Shown here piece by piece: positions 21,834-33,388 of a stretch of 64,000 bases of DNA (the stretch's first letter is position 1; each line of letters opens with the position of its first letter). The stretch covers positions 26,502,227-26,566,226 of the forward strand of contig CM039120.1 in NCBI GenBank assembly GCA_022036555.1. Reading direction: 5' to 3'. The DNA comes from Microstegium vimineum. Lineage: Eukaryota > Streptophyta > Magnoliopsida > Poales > Poaceae. A program made the translations under genes and the position numbers. The notes under the pieces are model-generated. The model was not told the DNA's origin, searched no databases, and saw nothing but the letters and a program-made list of their open reading frames with translations.

Positions 21834-24004
21834 TTTCCTCTCATCTCACCTTTATCAGAAGGACAATCATGAGAATCTTGGAGAACACTTTAGGAAATGA
21901 GAAGCTTGGCCATATAATAAGTGAAGATTATCTACCCATTTGGTATTCCCGACCTCTCATCAAAGGGTTAGAATCCAAACCAGTTCTTGATCCAAGGGGT
22001 GAGCTTATGTACATGTCGCTAACAACCATGACCCATTCAAGCCTTGAGGATGACTTGAAATGTCATGAGAAAGAAAGTGCTCACCCATTCCTGCAAATGG
22101 AAGATTCTATGAATGAGCATGGAAGCTATTCCCCAATCTTCCCATCAAATCCATGCTCAAGTGAGAAATCTCCCAAATCAATCCTTCCCTCTGCCATCAC
22201 CACACACATGATCTACAACCCCTTCATGCTTCTTGTTTCTAAAATCTTTGCAAGGATGGTTGTAGATGTGTTTATCTATCATAAATTTTGAAAATCTCGT
22301 AGTGGTTTTGGTCTTGAGGATAGGTCCGCAAATGTTGGAGTTGAAGGGGAAGTCGCTTCACCAACATGAGATGCACCTGAAGGTTTCCCAAAGACAAGCT
22401 TGTGTCTTAAAAATAAGCACTTTTGGGAGATAACCCGAGCCTTCTATTTTCTATTAAAATTTGCTTGTTAAGAAAATATATAAAACAAAAATAAAAATAT
22501 TTTTAGTTTCCCAAAATTCTAAAATAAATAAAATGACTTTGTAAAATGAGATTAAGGGAATAATTATGAAATTGTTCCTTCAGGTATTTTTGTCACTAAC
22601 CATTTTAGGTTTGAACACAAAGAATGATGGAGAAAAACACAAGGTATGTCCAACCAAATATCTTTCAATAACGAAGCACTTTCAAAAGAAAATTCCACAT
22701 GCTAGACTTAGATTTCCTCATTATCAAATGTTGCAAAATCCAAGTGTGGGGGAGTGGATTTCTCTAAGAAATTCACGTCATGCTTCATTGTTTATTTTTT
22801 TCGGTTGTCTCTACCTTGCTTTCTCCTTATGCCTTGCTCATTTTGCTAAGTCACAAAAATAAAAATAAAAATAAAAATAAAAATGTTCATCTGGTTTACC
22901 ATCCATGCTCTTGTCTCTTCTTAAATGAATCTCTTTATACCTTCATGATTCCTAGTTCTGTTATGAGTATGCTTCGGTTTGGGAGTAGTGTACATATTCC
23001 TATAAGCTCTTTAAATTAAGCATGGTACTTAGATTGAATAGCGTACCTTAATCAAATTAGAAATGGTGTCGAGTTTAATTATTGAACCAAAAACTACTTG
23101 TATAGAATTTGGTTGTACTTTTGGACTAACCCATGTAAGATAACTTCCAAATTTTGGTGGGTAAGTCATGAGATCATTCATAGAGACAAATAAAGGTTTG
23201 AGGCAGTATTGAAATAATCTTGCACATCTTTGCCTTAATCTTGCACATCTCTTGCTATGGTAAAATGCTAAAGCCAACTTTTCTATAACATAGAAGATGT
23301 CCTCTATTTCTATGACAATAAAGCCCTTGCTTCAAATTATTCGTGAATTCCTTCGGGTATTTGTTGTCCACTAATCCTTCGTAGGAGAGAAGCAATGAAT
23401 GGAGGAAAAGGGTCTGAGTACAATGTGATGATTCATAGGAGAAAACCTTTCTTCATCTTCAATGTTGTGACACATGGAATCATCACGCTTCGAGATTATG
23501 GCTGCAACACCTTTAAAGGTAAATGGTCAATGTCTCAAAGTTTTTCATGAACATGAATCACCTGAGCATGAAATTAACATGATAGATTTTGTCCTTAATC
23601 CAACTTAGAACTAAAATCTACATGTTTTAAATTTTCTCTTCATTTTTTGTGTTTGACCTTAGGATTAGCTTAGACTTAGCCTTAGCTCCTCCCATGCAAA
23701 ATTTGGGCCCGTTTGGCCCCAAAAGGGTATCGGCCGATCGCCTTAAGAAGCTTTAGGGCCCAACGCTACGTGGGCTGAAGAACCTGACCTGTGGGACCTT
23801 GAATCCTGGCTTGGTCGAGCCAAAACTCCCAAAAGGGTGTCGGCCGACCCGGGTTTTGGCCCTTCAGCCATGCCCTTGCTCCTAAACGTCGGACCAACGT
23901 TCCTCTCCCATTTTTGGCATGATCCAAGTGAAAATAGAGGTGAATGACTTTGGACTCTCTCTTTCTTCACATATCCCTCTCTTTAGTCATCCTCTAGAGC
24001 CATC
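21834..24004 (+). mobile_element. Element V (Athila-like, non-autonomous), 5' interior piece
   Basis: Interior of V between the Tekay insertion on its left and Y on its right. It shares order and sequence with U (55160-56200): a gag-like stretch, a GGGGGA-rich segment, then AT-rich non-coding DNA with the TTTAAATTAAGCATGGTRCTTAG-type motif near 23013. An (AAAAAT)n microsatellite lies at about 22855-22883, and two TCGGCCGA palindromes near 23731 and 23841. V's 5' LTR is outside the window. No polymerase is present. Confidence 0.7.
21869..22291 (+). pseudogene. Remnant gag-region ORF of V, 140 codons
   Basis: Open frame whose C-terminal half (FPSNPCSSEKSP ... VVDVFIYHKF) matches the decayed U frame at about 55280-55450 (SLNPCSYDTSP ... 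VVDAYVYNKY). Shared spacing supports a once-coding Athila-like gag segment. The left end is cut by the Tekay insertion, so the start shown is only the first Met. No CCHC knuckle is seen. Confidence 0.5.
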
Positions 24005-24501
24005 TGTTGGGGATATTACCTCGGCATATCCCAGGGACCTTATGGGCCTGCCGACCAGAAGACGGCCCAGCCCACGAGGCCTTGCGGCACGTGACCAGCT
24101 CGTCGTGCTCGCCAAGGACTTGAAATAAGCCTTGTTCGCCAAGGAAGATCTTCGTAGATAGACTCAGATCCCTTGCCTTAAGGGACCGATCGTAATCTGT
24201 TAGGATATGGAAACTGTAACCCTACTCCCTGGCTATATAAGGCGAGCAGGGACCCCCTCGAAAACATCTCTCTCACAATCCCTTAGATCTCATCTACACC
24301 TCGTGTAACCTAATACTCATACCAATCCAGCCACCAGAACACAGGACATAGGGTATTACAGCGATTTGCCGGCCTGAACCTGTATAAATCGCCGTGTCTA
24401 CGCTCTCTGTGTTACGCTTGATCGCCGTCGCCACACCTCCGCCTACAATCTAGTACCGTACAGTATCTCCTAGGTAGACTGCGATGCATATTTCGTCGAC
24501 A
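24005..24501 (+). repeat. 5' LTR of Y
   Basis: 497 bp, TGTTGGGGATATTACC ... TTCGTCGACA. A TATA-like CTATATAAGGCG lies at about 24232-24243. It is followed directly by the PBS. Confidence 0.92.
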
Positions 24502-24521
24502 GTTGGCGTGCCAGGTAGGGG
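24502..24521 (+). promoter_or_regulatory. Primer-binding site of Y
   Basis: GTTGGCGTGCCAGGTAGGGG, starting one base after the LTR, the same class as W's PBS at 47260-47279 and typical of Tat-lineage gypsy elements. Confidence 0.8.
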
Positions 24522-24538
24522 TTGTGTGCATCGACTCT

Positions 24539-25104
24539 ATGGCTCGTCAAGCGGTTACCTTTCCCGGATCCAGGGTCATCCTCGCAGGTGGCGCCACCGT
24601 CCAGATCGGATCAATGGTCTAGACTATCCATGGCACCGTCTCCGTCTCCAAAACTACGGAACCCGCGCGACTCTCCACACCGAACTCTCCTTCAATCGAA
24701 GATCCGACCACCGAGATGGTTCGAAGCGCTCGAGATCGCATTGCTACTGACGATCTTGTAAGCGCTGTCGACCAGATTTATGAATACCTCGCCGAATGCC
24801 TCGACCTCATCAACACCGCTCGCCGCCGACTCCGTCCGCACGCGTTGGCCGCACAAAAGAAGAACACCCTAGAAGCACCACAGCGTCATTCAACACCTGG
24901 TCCCGCAAGCCATGGTAACGGGCGAAAGCGTCGACACAGCAACAGCCATAAAGAGGTCCTCAATGGCCCCTGCCCTCTTCACGAACAAGGGAAACACACC
25001 ATGCGAGAATGCATAGCCCTCAAGGAGGCCATCCAGAGCAAAGCAGAAACAAAGCGACAAGGCAATAGCTCTTCAAGAGAGGACATGGCGGAAGATTCGA
25101 CCAT
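24539..25104 (+). pseudogene. Truncated gag of Y
   Basis: Frame starts MARQAVTFPGSRVILAGGA at 24539, has an in-frame TAG at 24620-24622, then a helical stretch (LVSAVDQIYEYLAECLDLIN). It ends with a Cys/His motif CPLHEQGKHTMREC like that of Tat gag C-termini. The usual central retrotransposon Gag domain is absent between these parts, suggesting a non-autonomous derivative. The Athila-like LTR at 25105 ends the frame. Confidence 0.6.
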
Positions 25105-25276
25105 TGTTGGCACAAAATATGTTCTGCTTTTACATAGCTAAAATGTTTCCACAAAACTCAGAATCAAGGATAAACAAACACATCATGAGCATATTTTATC
25201 AAATAAACAGTTCCACATGTCCATGAGTGTTTGAATGCAGAAATGAATAAATGAAACAAAGGAGAGCCAGTGGGGC
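25105..25276 (+). repeat. Athila-like LTR R, left part
   Basis: Starts TGTTGGCACAAAATATG. From ACAGTTCCACATGTCCATGAG it matches the V LTR near 52782. It is split by Sirevirus S1 and resumes at 37764; GGGGC (25272-25276) is the S1 target duplication. Confidence 0.7.
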
Positions 25277-27215
25277 TGAAGGACCGAGAATGGCGACCAG
25301 AGGGGGGGTGAATGGGAGCCTCAAATTTCTCTCGAAATATTCAAGCCACTCTTCCCAAAAATGAAACCCAGACAAATGAGAGCTCACCGGTAGTGGAGAG
25401 AAACTCACCAGAAACCCAAAAACATAGGTTCTCGACCCCTAAGGAAAAGAGGCAAGAACCTAGGCAAAAACAGGCAGAACAGACAGAGGCGACGGACGCT
25501 GAAGCCAAGAGTCCGACGCAAGGACAAAGGGCCACCCGAGAGGTCAATCAGGAGATGTATGCGTCTGATGGACACTCGACGGACGCTAACGAGCATCTGA
25601 CGCAAAACACACAGAGAGGATGCAAAGAGCTCCTCCAGGCGACGGACGCATCTGGAGGCTACCCGACGGACGCTTGCGAGCGTCCGACGCAAACGAACAG
25701 AGAGCTATGCAACTCTCAAAACCGATAGACGCGTCTGGCGCATGGTCCACGGACGTTGGCGAGCGTCTGGCACGAACTTGAGCCGCACAGACAGAGCGAG
25801 CGACGGACGGTGACGTCAGCACGACCTGGCGTCTGGCGCCTCTCAACGGAGCGTTCGGCGCCCCCAAGCAGAGCGCAGTAAACACAAAAACCTAAGATTT
25901 CTTTGCAAAATCTTTCCAAAACCTAACCAAATGATCACCAACTGCAACCAAACTTTGTAGGCTTGATCCTAGTGCAGTTGGGGAGCTATCCCGAAGAGAT
26001 CATCGCTCAATTTGGATCAGTTAAACGAGAACAAAAGGATTTCGGGAAGAAAACCCAAAACGAAGAACGCAAGAGAGAAAACGCCCGATCTACACACTCG
26101 AGAGGTTTGAGGATGGATCCTTTGGTGCAAAGATGCTCCTGTCGATTACGAACAACTTGGTTCAAACGGATTTGCAAGAGCTACTCCCTACAAAGAGAAA
26201 TCATCTCAGGAACAAAGAGGAGCAAAAAGCAAAACGCGAAGAACACAAGCAAAACGGGGACACAATCAAGAAATCAAAGCCTCCATGGCTTACGGAGGGT
26301 ACGGCCTCCGATTCCTCGCAACAAACTCAAGTTCTTACAAAGGTTTGTGAAATCAACCTAGGAATCTCATGAACTAGAGAGAGGGTAGAGAGAGAGAGAG
26401 AGTTGGGGAAAAAATTAGGGTTCAAGAGATGGGATGAGGATACCCTTTCATCCCCTATTTAACACGGCTTTCGCTATTTACCAAAGACCCCCTTAGATAC
26501 ATAACCGAATTACCTAGCCCCAAGACATTGTAATCCAAGTCGATAACTCTCAGCCACTAGTTTGAATGGATGACCCCGCTTCCTGCCAGGAGTTGTCGTC
26601 GCCTCGACGCAACGTCCAGGATTCTGCCACGTCCCATCCCCGCTTCCTCGGAAGCTCCGCTCGGGTTTTGAGGCCCAAACCCGCGAAACCCGCCACCGGT
26701 AGCTTTAGGCTCAACTATCGAACCCTGAGTTTTGAGGCCCAAACTCGGAAACCGTCCTCGGATGGTTTTGAGGCCCAAACCACCAAACCACTCGACTCGA
26801 GCCACCTTGTCCTCGCCCGGTCGGACTTCGAGTCCCATGAACCTCCGCTCGACCCGCTCGTCCGCCCTCTTTACTCGGTCAACTCGGTCTACCTCCATGT
26901 CTTCTCGCACTCGCCGGTGCCAAGTACTAGCCACCACAGCTAGTCCATCGGCGCCCATGGTCCCTCAGTCCGAGCCCAGCTTCCGCCCTTCACCGCTCTC
27001 AATCCATCGGCATGGCAAGCCTCTACTCTACCTTCTCCACACCATTTACCACTGTCACTAGGCATAGCACCTGCACACCACAAGCCGATAGACAGGCACA
27101 CATTTGGTTTCGCAAAGAGGTTAGTTCAAGCCACTCAAACTAAACCGCTCAAATGTTGTGCAATCACTCATCACAAAACTGAACTACATGGGTACTTATC
27201 CACCATGTGTTCACA
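25277..27215 (-). repeat. 3' LTR of S1
   Basis: 1939 bp, TGAAGGACC ... TGTTCACA on the + strand. A minus-strand TATA-like TTAAATAGGGG lies at about 26452-26462. The GACGGACGC / GCGTCCGTC palindrome cluster (about 25490-25870) lies downstream of it, in R/U5. It lacks about 55 bp that the 5' LTR keeps near 35893-35965. Confidence 0.92.
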
Positions 27216-28882
27216 ATCTCCCCCTTGATGAGTGCATTGTCAACACAAGTGCATTTCAGATTTGAGCCACAAGGTAAAGCTCTCCAAATGACCAAGAAGC
27301 AAAACAAGTCCAAAACTTGGTTCCCAAAGACATGGGCAATGACTCGACGCAACCAAGTAAATCAAAGCTAGCCCTCAAGAAGAGGCAGAAACGGGCTCAA
27401 CACCGCTAGCAAGCCAAAGATACCAATCAAAAACTCTCAAAGCTCAGAATGCTAATTGAAACTCTCAGGGAGCTCAAAAGATACCAATTAAATCACTAAA
27501 GCTCAAGAAGCAATCGAAACCTGTCGTAGCCAACAAGACAAGCTAGACCCTCCAGAAGAGGCAAAGGCTCAACACATCTAGCAAAAGCTCCCCCTGAGCA
27601 AGATACCAAATGGAAACCTATTGAAGAGCCAAAACAAGATACCAATTGAACGCCTTAAGGCAAAAGAAGCACAAAAACTCCCCTTTGCCCGAAGAAGCTC
27701 TAAACCAATGAAACCAGTGAGAAGCACTCTATCCCCCCCTTGTTAGTAGATGGCTAAAAATGCAAAAGAAATGCACATCTCTCCTCCTTTACCAAAGTAG
27801 GTAGGTGTGAAATGCATGCTTTCTCCCCCGACACATGTAGCTCATCAAAGCTCAAAACTCAAGATCCGGCTACAAATGCCATGATATACAAAATGAGTGC
27901 AACAAGCTTCATACTTAGAGCTAAGACAATGAAAGGATGCTCTAAGTGATGTGATCCTGTGAGAATAGGAAAAGCTCTACGTCCCCAACAAAGACTCAGG
28001 TTGAGCTAAAGATCACTTTAGAAGCCAAAATAGAGAAGATTACATGTGTGAGCAAGGAATGGGTATCACCTCCTAGTGACAACTAAACATGGCAAGCAAG
28101 ATAGGAACTATCTCAAAGCAATCTCATGTATAGCAAGTAGAACTATCCCTAGCAAAGTTCATACAACAAGCCAATGACCCAACTAAATGAATTTTTCAAA
28201 TTTTAGAGTTTCGCAGCCAAAATTCAGTTTTAGGCACATTTAAGTTGTATGCGAGTGGTTGTAAGCAAAGTGATGCCACTGCTTACCAACCGGGCGAAGT
28301 CAAAGAACTTAACACACCGGTTTTGGTCATACACGACACCGCTCAAGTTCCACCCATATGGGAAGCAATCTCGAACACACGGTGAAGTGCTCACAATGCA
28401 GACCCAACTCGATCTTTCCAATTCACAAAACAGAGAGCAATTTCATTTTAGATCAATTTTAATCATGGTGCTCAATGGAAGTGAATGAAACAATAAAGAG
28501 CCATAGTTACAAGCTATATACAAAAGAGCCAAGAAGGATCTTCAAAAGCCTACACATGCTAGTGCCATTTCAGAGGTGACATGGGGAATTAAATTTAGTT
28601 TTAAAGCTTTTCTAACTTAGCTCTATTGCATATCAAGAGATCAAAGAGAGTCTAAGTTAGGCAACACCATAGACACATAAACCACCTCAAACAGAGCATA
28701 GATTCATTATATTGGCTATAGGTATGAAGCTAAAAATGAACTATGTCACCAATGCAAATGAGATGCAAGATGCAATGACACCAATTAACACTAAGAAGAC
28801 ATGAAAGAAAAGAAATAAAAGACAAATAAGAACCAAAAAGAACTATGATAAACAAAGTGCTTCCCTCAGCTAAAAAGGAAAG
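27216..28882 (-). promoter_or_regulatory. S1 3' untranslated region with repeated polypurine tracts
   Basis: No open frame of note in about 1.7 kb. On the + strand, C-runs (sense G-runs) recur: CTCCCCCTTG at 27218, CTCCCCCTGAG at about 27590, CTCCCCTTTG at about 27690, ATCCCCCCTTG at about 27731 and CTCCCCCGAC at about 27822. The one at 27218 directly adjoins the 3' LTR and should prime plus-strand synthesis. The series matches the multiplied PPT signature described for Sireviruses. Confidence 0.75.
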
Positions 28883-29392
28883 CTACGAAAACGCAGCTTG
28901 ATCCAAAGGTTTTGTGAGAATGTCCGCCACCTGGTTGTGGGTCTCGACATGCCGAAGGTCAATGTCGCCCTTCTCGTAGTGATCACACAAAAAGTGAAAG
29001 CAGACTTCAATGTTCTTGGTTTTAGAGTGAAGCACAAGATTTTTGGCCACACTAATTGCACTCGTACTATCGCAAAGTAGATTCACCTTAGTAAGCACAA
29101 GACCAAAGTCTTTCAAAGTGGTAATCATCCAAATCAACTGAGAGCAACAACTAGCCGCGACAATGTACTCAGCTTCGCACGTCGACTGTGTCACGCTAGA
29201 CTGTTTGCGAGAAGACCAAGACACCAAAGAAGACCCGAGAAACTGGCAAGTCCCAGAAGTGGACTTCCGATCAAGACGGCAACCGGCAAAGTCGGCATCA
29301 GAATAACCACAAAGCTCAAGTGAGGAAGAGGTGGAGAACCAAAGTCCAAATTCGGGAGTGAAGCGCAAGTACCTCATGATGCGTTTCACCAC
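28883..29392 (-). pseudogene. S1 RNase H domain
   Basis: Copia RNase H: CGYSDADFAG, RKSTSGTCQFLG, SRKQSSVTQSTCEAEY and the closing HVETHNQVADILTKPL are all present, giving the usual catalytic acidic residues. It is separated from RT by a one-base frameshift and by TAG at 29393-29395 (HK-stop-VVKRIMRYL, where Gln is usual). The domain itself is uninterrupted. Confidence 0.9.
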
Positions 29393-29484
29393 CTACTTGT
29401 GCGAAGCCCGTGGGACGCCTGAAAGCGTGCACACAAGCAGACGTCGAACTGAATGTCCGGCCAAGTCGTTGTCAAGTACAGAAG

Positions 29485-30918
29485 TTACCCGATCATGCTT
29501 CGGTACTCCGTTTGATCCACCGCCTCTCCTTCCTCGTCAGCATCCAAGGCAGTCGTAGTCGACATGGATGTCGAAAGAGGCTTTGCCTCACCCATGTCAA
29601 ACTTCTTCAAGATATCCTTCGTGTACTTGCCTTGGTGCACAAACGTCCCTTCCCGGGTTTGCTTGATTTGCAACCCGAGAAAGAAGGTCAACTCTCCCAC
29701 CATGCTCATCTCAAATTCCCTGCCCATAAGATCTGCAAACTTGGCAACAAGAGCATGAGTAGAACCACCAAAGATGATATCATCCACGTATATTTGGACA
29801 AGGAGAGTGTCTTTGCCTTGGTTGAGGACAAACAACGTTTTATCTACCGATCCCATTTTAAAACCCTTAGCAAGTAAAAAAAATTTTAGCCTATCATACC
29901 ATGCTCTAGGGGCTTGTTTCAAACCATACAAAGCTTTGTGAAGTGTAAAAACATGGTTTGGAAACTTGGGATTTTCGAAACCGGGAGGTTGTTTAACATA
30001 AACTTCCTCCTCTATGTAGCCGTTTAAGAAAGCACTTTTAACGTCCGTTTGAAAAAGTTTAAAACCATTAGAAGCCGCAAAAGCTAGAAGGATTCTAATG
30101 GCTTCTAAACAAGCTACGGGAGCAAAGGTTTCCTCATAGTCTATTCCCTCCTTTTGAAAAAAACCTTTAGCTACCAACCTAGCCTTGTTGCGCACTACCA
30201 CCCCATCTTCACTTTGTTGATTTTTGAAAACCCATTTGGTACCTATGGGGTGGCAACTAGGTGGTGGAGGAACTAAGACCCAAACGCGGTTTCGCTCAAA
30301 GTTTTCTAACTCCTCATGCATGGCATTAACCCAATCTGGATCCATCAAAGCGTGTTCAACATCTCGGGGCTCAAAAGACGCGACAAAAGCCGAATGAGCA
30401 AAGTGAGAGAGATACGACCTGGACCACGTGACTCGACGGTCGATGTGGCTGATGATGTTCTCCGGCGGGTGTTGCCACTGGATGTGGTGGGGAGCCTACC
30501 CTGACGAAGTGGCCTGCCCCTCAACAGCAGCTGGAGCTCCCTCAGGCGCAATGGGCACCGACTGAGGAAGCTGCTCGAACGGCCCCCATGTAGAGGAAGT
30601 AGTCGGATCAGGACCATGAGCCGAAGTGGACATCGCAGGGTCGACGGGGGCAGCCAGTGGAGTTGGCTCAGGATCACCCCAATCGGCATCATCCTGCTCC
30701 TCCTCCACAAAGATGCTAGTGTTCACCTCATCATCACCTGCAAGCTCAAAAGCAGTGGAAACACAGGGCATAGTATCAACGAAGGTAATCTCACAAGTCT
30801 CCATCACTCGGTTAGTCTCAAGGTTAAGTGCACGATAAGCACGAGAGTGAGTAGAATAAGCACGAGAGTAATTTATCCAACTTACCGCCCTTTTTGAGGA
30901 TGAAGCACCTGCACCCAA
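29485..30918 (-). pseudogene. S1 reverse transcriptase with N-terminal linker
   Basis: RT frame 30348-29485 contains WVFKNQQSEDG, LVAKGFFQKEGIDYEETFAPV, TDVKSAFLNG, KALYGLKQAPRAWYDRL and the catalytic YVDDIIFG. It is intact over this stretch and ends at TAA 29485 in YRSMIG. Upstream, 30918-30496 encodes an acidic, Pro/Ser-rich linker (VEEEQDDADWGDPEP) between integrase and RT, in a different frame. By homology it copies element RNA into DNA inside the particle. Confidence 0.9.
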
Positions 30919-32147
30919 ACACCCGTATGTGACTTACCTTGGGTGGTCTCCCAAATCGCAACTCATAAGAAGTCTTCTTGAAAGCTCGGAGAAAAATGCG
31001 ATTGGAAACATAGCAAGTAGAACTGAGTGCCTCGGCCCAATACTGCCTAGGAGTCCTATGCTCATCGAGCATCGTCCTGCCATCTCAACAAGGGTCCGAT
31101 TCCTGCGCTCAACAACACCGTTCTGCTGGGGAGTGTCAGGTGAGGAAAACTGGTGATCGAGACCCAAAGAAGAGCAAAGAGTTGCAAAGTGAGCATTCTT
31201 GAATTTTGTGCCATTGTCACTGCGGATAGCTCTCATGGCATTCTTAGGTAGCTCATTTTGCAATCTCAAAATCAGATCTCAAACAAGTGGAAGAGCCTCA
31301 TCCTTACTCTCCAAAAAAACACCCAAGAGTACCTTGAGTAGTCATCAATGAATACAACAACATACCACTTCCCTCCTTCCGACCTGACCCAAGCTGGACC
31401 AACTGTGTCCATGTGTAAGAGCTCGCCGGGTCGAGTGGTCATGATCTCAGTCACAGGAGGATGGGAAGCGACAACGATCTTGCCATGCCTGCAAGGATGG
31501 CAAACCAAATCCTTTTCGAACTTTAGCTTTGGCAATCCTTGGATAAGGTCCATTGAGCTAAGCCTTGCAAGAAAGTCAAAACTCAAATGTCCCAATCTCC
31601 TATGCCACTTCCAAAGCTCGGAGGAAGAATCGGCAAGAAGACAACGAGAAGGTCCAGAAGATATAGTAAAATCCGCACAAAAACCATCCCGAAGGGCAAA
31701 CTCTGGCAAACAAGATCACCACGAGAGTCCAAAATCCAAGACAAGTTTGGCTTAAAGCTCACCTCAAAACCTTCTTCAAGGAGTTGCGAAACCGAGAAAA
31801 GGTTAAAATGCAAATTCGCAACCAAAGCAGCATCCTTGAGGACAAAAGACGAATTGACTCGGATGGACCCCCTGGAGACAACCTTACCTTTACTCTTGTC
31901 CCTCAATGTAGTGTACTCGGTATGACGCACAGGGTCGAGGCTGCAGAACCACTTGGCAGTTCCGGTCATATGGCGTGAACATCCGGAATCCACAAGCCAA
32001 GTCTCCTCCATTCCTCCTTCCTACATCAATAAAAAGACATAGGTTGAGCAAACGGACCAACACTGGGGTTAGTAAACTATGAAGGATACCAGTGTTGTCC
32101 CACTTGCCCAAAGAAAGGGTTAGGAGAAAAACCAAACATATCCTGCC
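30824..32147 (-). pseudogene. S1 protease and integrase region
   Basis: Protease signature WLVDSGCSRHMTG at about 31995-31960, then GAG-pre-integrase (WHRRLGHLSFDFLARL ... LVCHPCRHGK, about 31600-31480) with the His/Cys zinc residues. The integrase core follows with MDTVGPAWVRSEGG and VFIDDYSRYSW, and later DNGTKF and PDTPQQNGVVERRNRT. At least three frame changes (about 31640, 31300 and 31000) and a TGA at about 31280 break it. The upstream end is cut by the solo LTR at 32148. Confidence 0.88.
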
Positions 32148-33388
32148 TGTTAGGAATATGCCCTAGAGCTAATCATGTAGATGATTATATTCCGATTGTA
32201 TCCATGATTAATAAAGTGTTATTTGAATATCCATTATAGACAACTAGTATTGATTAACAATTATGTGAATTGTTTGTGGAACTCAATTACCTGAATGGTT
32301 ATTCTAAAAGTTGTCCCTGGTCGGCATTCTTGTAAGAGCACACTTGAATATTAGACCAGCACATGTATTAGTTGATGGCTATGTTTCACAAGTCATAGAC
32401 ATGGAGATGTCAAACTAATAATGTGGGCACATGTGAGACATGTAGGCTAGACTGACCCAACAAGAGAAAGTCTCTATTCATGTCATGTACGTTATGTCCT
32501 TAGACCTGAGATTGTGGTATGTACTCAAGATGTGAAACGATCTACTTAGAGACTATCAAACGCTACTCCGTTATTGGGTAGTTATAAAGGTGGTCCTTGG
32601 GTGGTCGGGAAACATGCTATGAGACATAGACAATCAAGATGGAATTTGCCCCTCTCTTCGTGAGAGAGATATCACTGGATCACTCATGTGATTGGATCAA
32701 CAAATGCATGGCCGTGCTTGGGTTAAGTGTTAACCCACGAGTTGAACCATATATCGAGTGGCGAAGGGAATAACTTGTACATGGTCATAGTGGTTCGTCT
32801 GATATGATCATGACGTATGCATAGGAGTTCACACGCCTTGATAGAGGCCATTATCAACTATTGGTTGAGTAAGAGTACTTGGGCCATGTCTATGTATGCG
32901 TGAGCCCATAGGGTCGCACGCTTAAGGGGCTGGAAGCCTAATTCGGGTTGGACCCGAATTAGACTAGGTTTAGGGTTTCTAATGGGCCTCCACCGTGGGA
33001 GCTCGTCAGGACGCCTATATAAGCAAGGGGTGGGCGCGGGGCGAATTGATCCACGCCTTTTGGCAGCCGCCGTCGCCTCCCCACACTCGCGCCTTTTGCT
33101 CCTCGCGGACCTAGCAGTCCGGAGGCGCAACGCTTCCTCCCTGTACGTGTGGGATTCCTTGGAGGTGCTGCATCTGGAGCACAAGGACGAACCGCGCGAA
33201 GGGGACGTTGAGACGGGCGACCACGCAACTGCACTGCCTGCTGCGACGCGCACGACTACATCAAGTTGTCTTCCGCTGCACCTGCGCGTCTAGTGGTAAT
33301 CCCGTAACCTATGGCTAGCAGTAGATCCTTGTTTATCAGGTCGAAAAGTTTTGTTTTCCGGCTAGCGTAGCAACCTCGTATTCCTACA
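32148..33388 (+). mobile_element. BARE/Angela-like copia solo LTR inside S1
   Basis: 1241 bp, TGTTAGGAATATGCCCTAG ... TATTCCTACA. The start resembles BARE/Angela LTRs. Target copies CTGCC (32143-32147) and CTACC (33389-33393) differ by one base. No interior is present. It separates S1 gag from protease and is the innermost layer of the nest. Confidence 0.85.

Noticed and set aside
25490..25870. CRISPR-like or satellite array
   Set aside because: Spacing is irregular, units are palindromic and degenerate, and the block sits at the same place in each LTR of the family.
29410..31978. Plus-strand open frames across S1 pol
   Set aside because: They are complements of the minus-strand RT and integrase coding sequence, which carries the recognised motifs.
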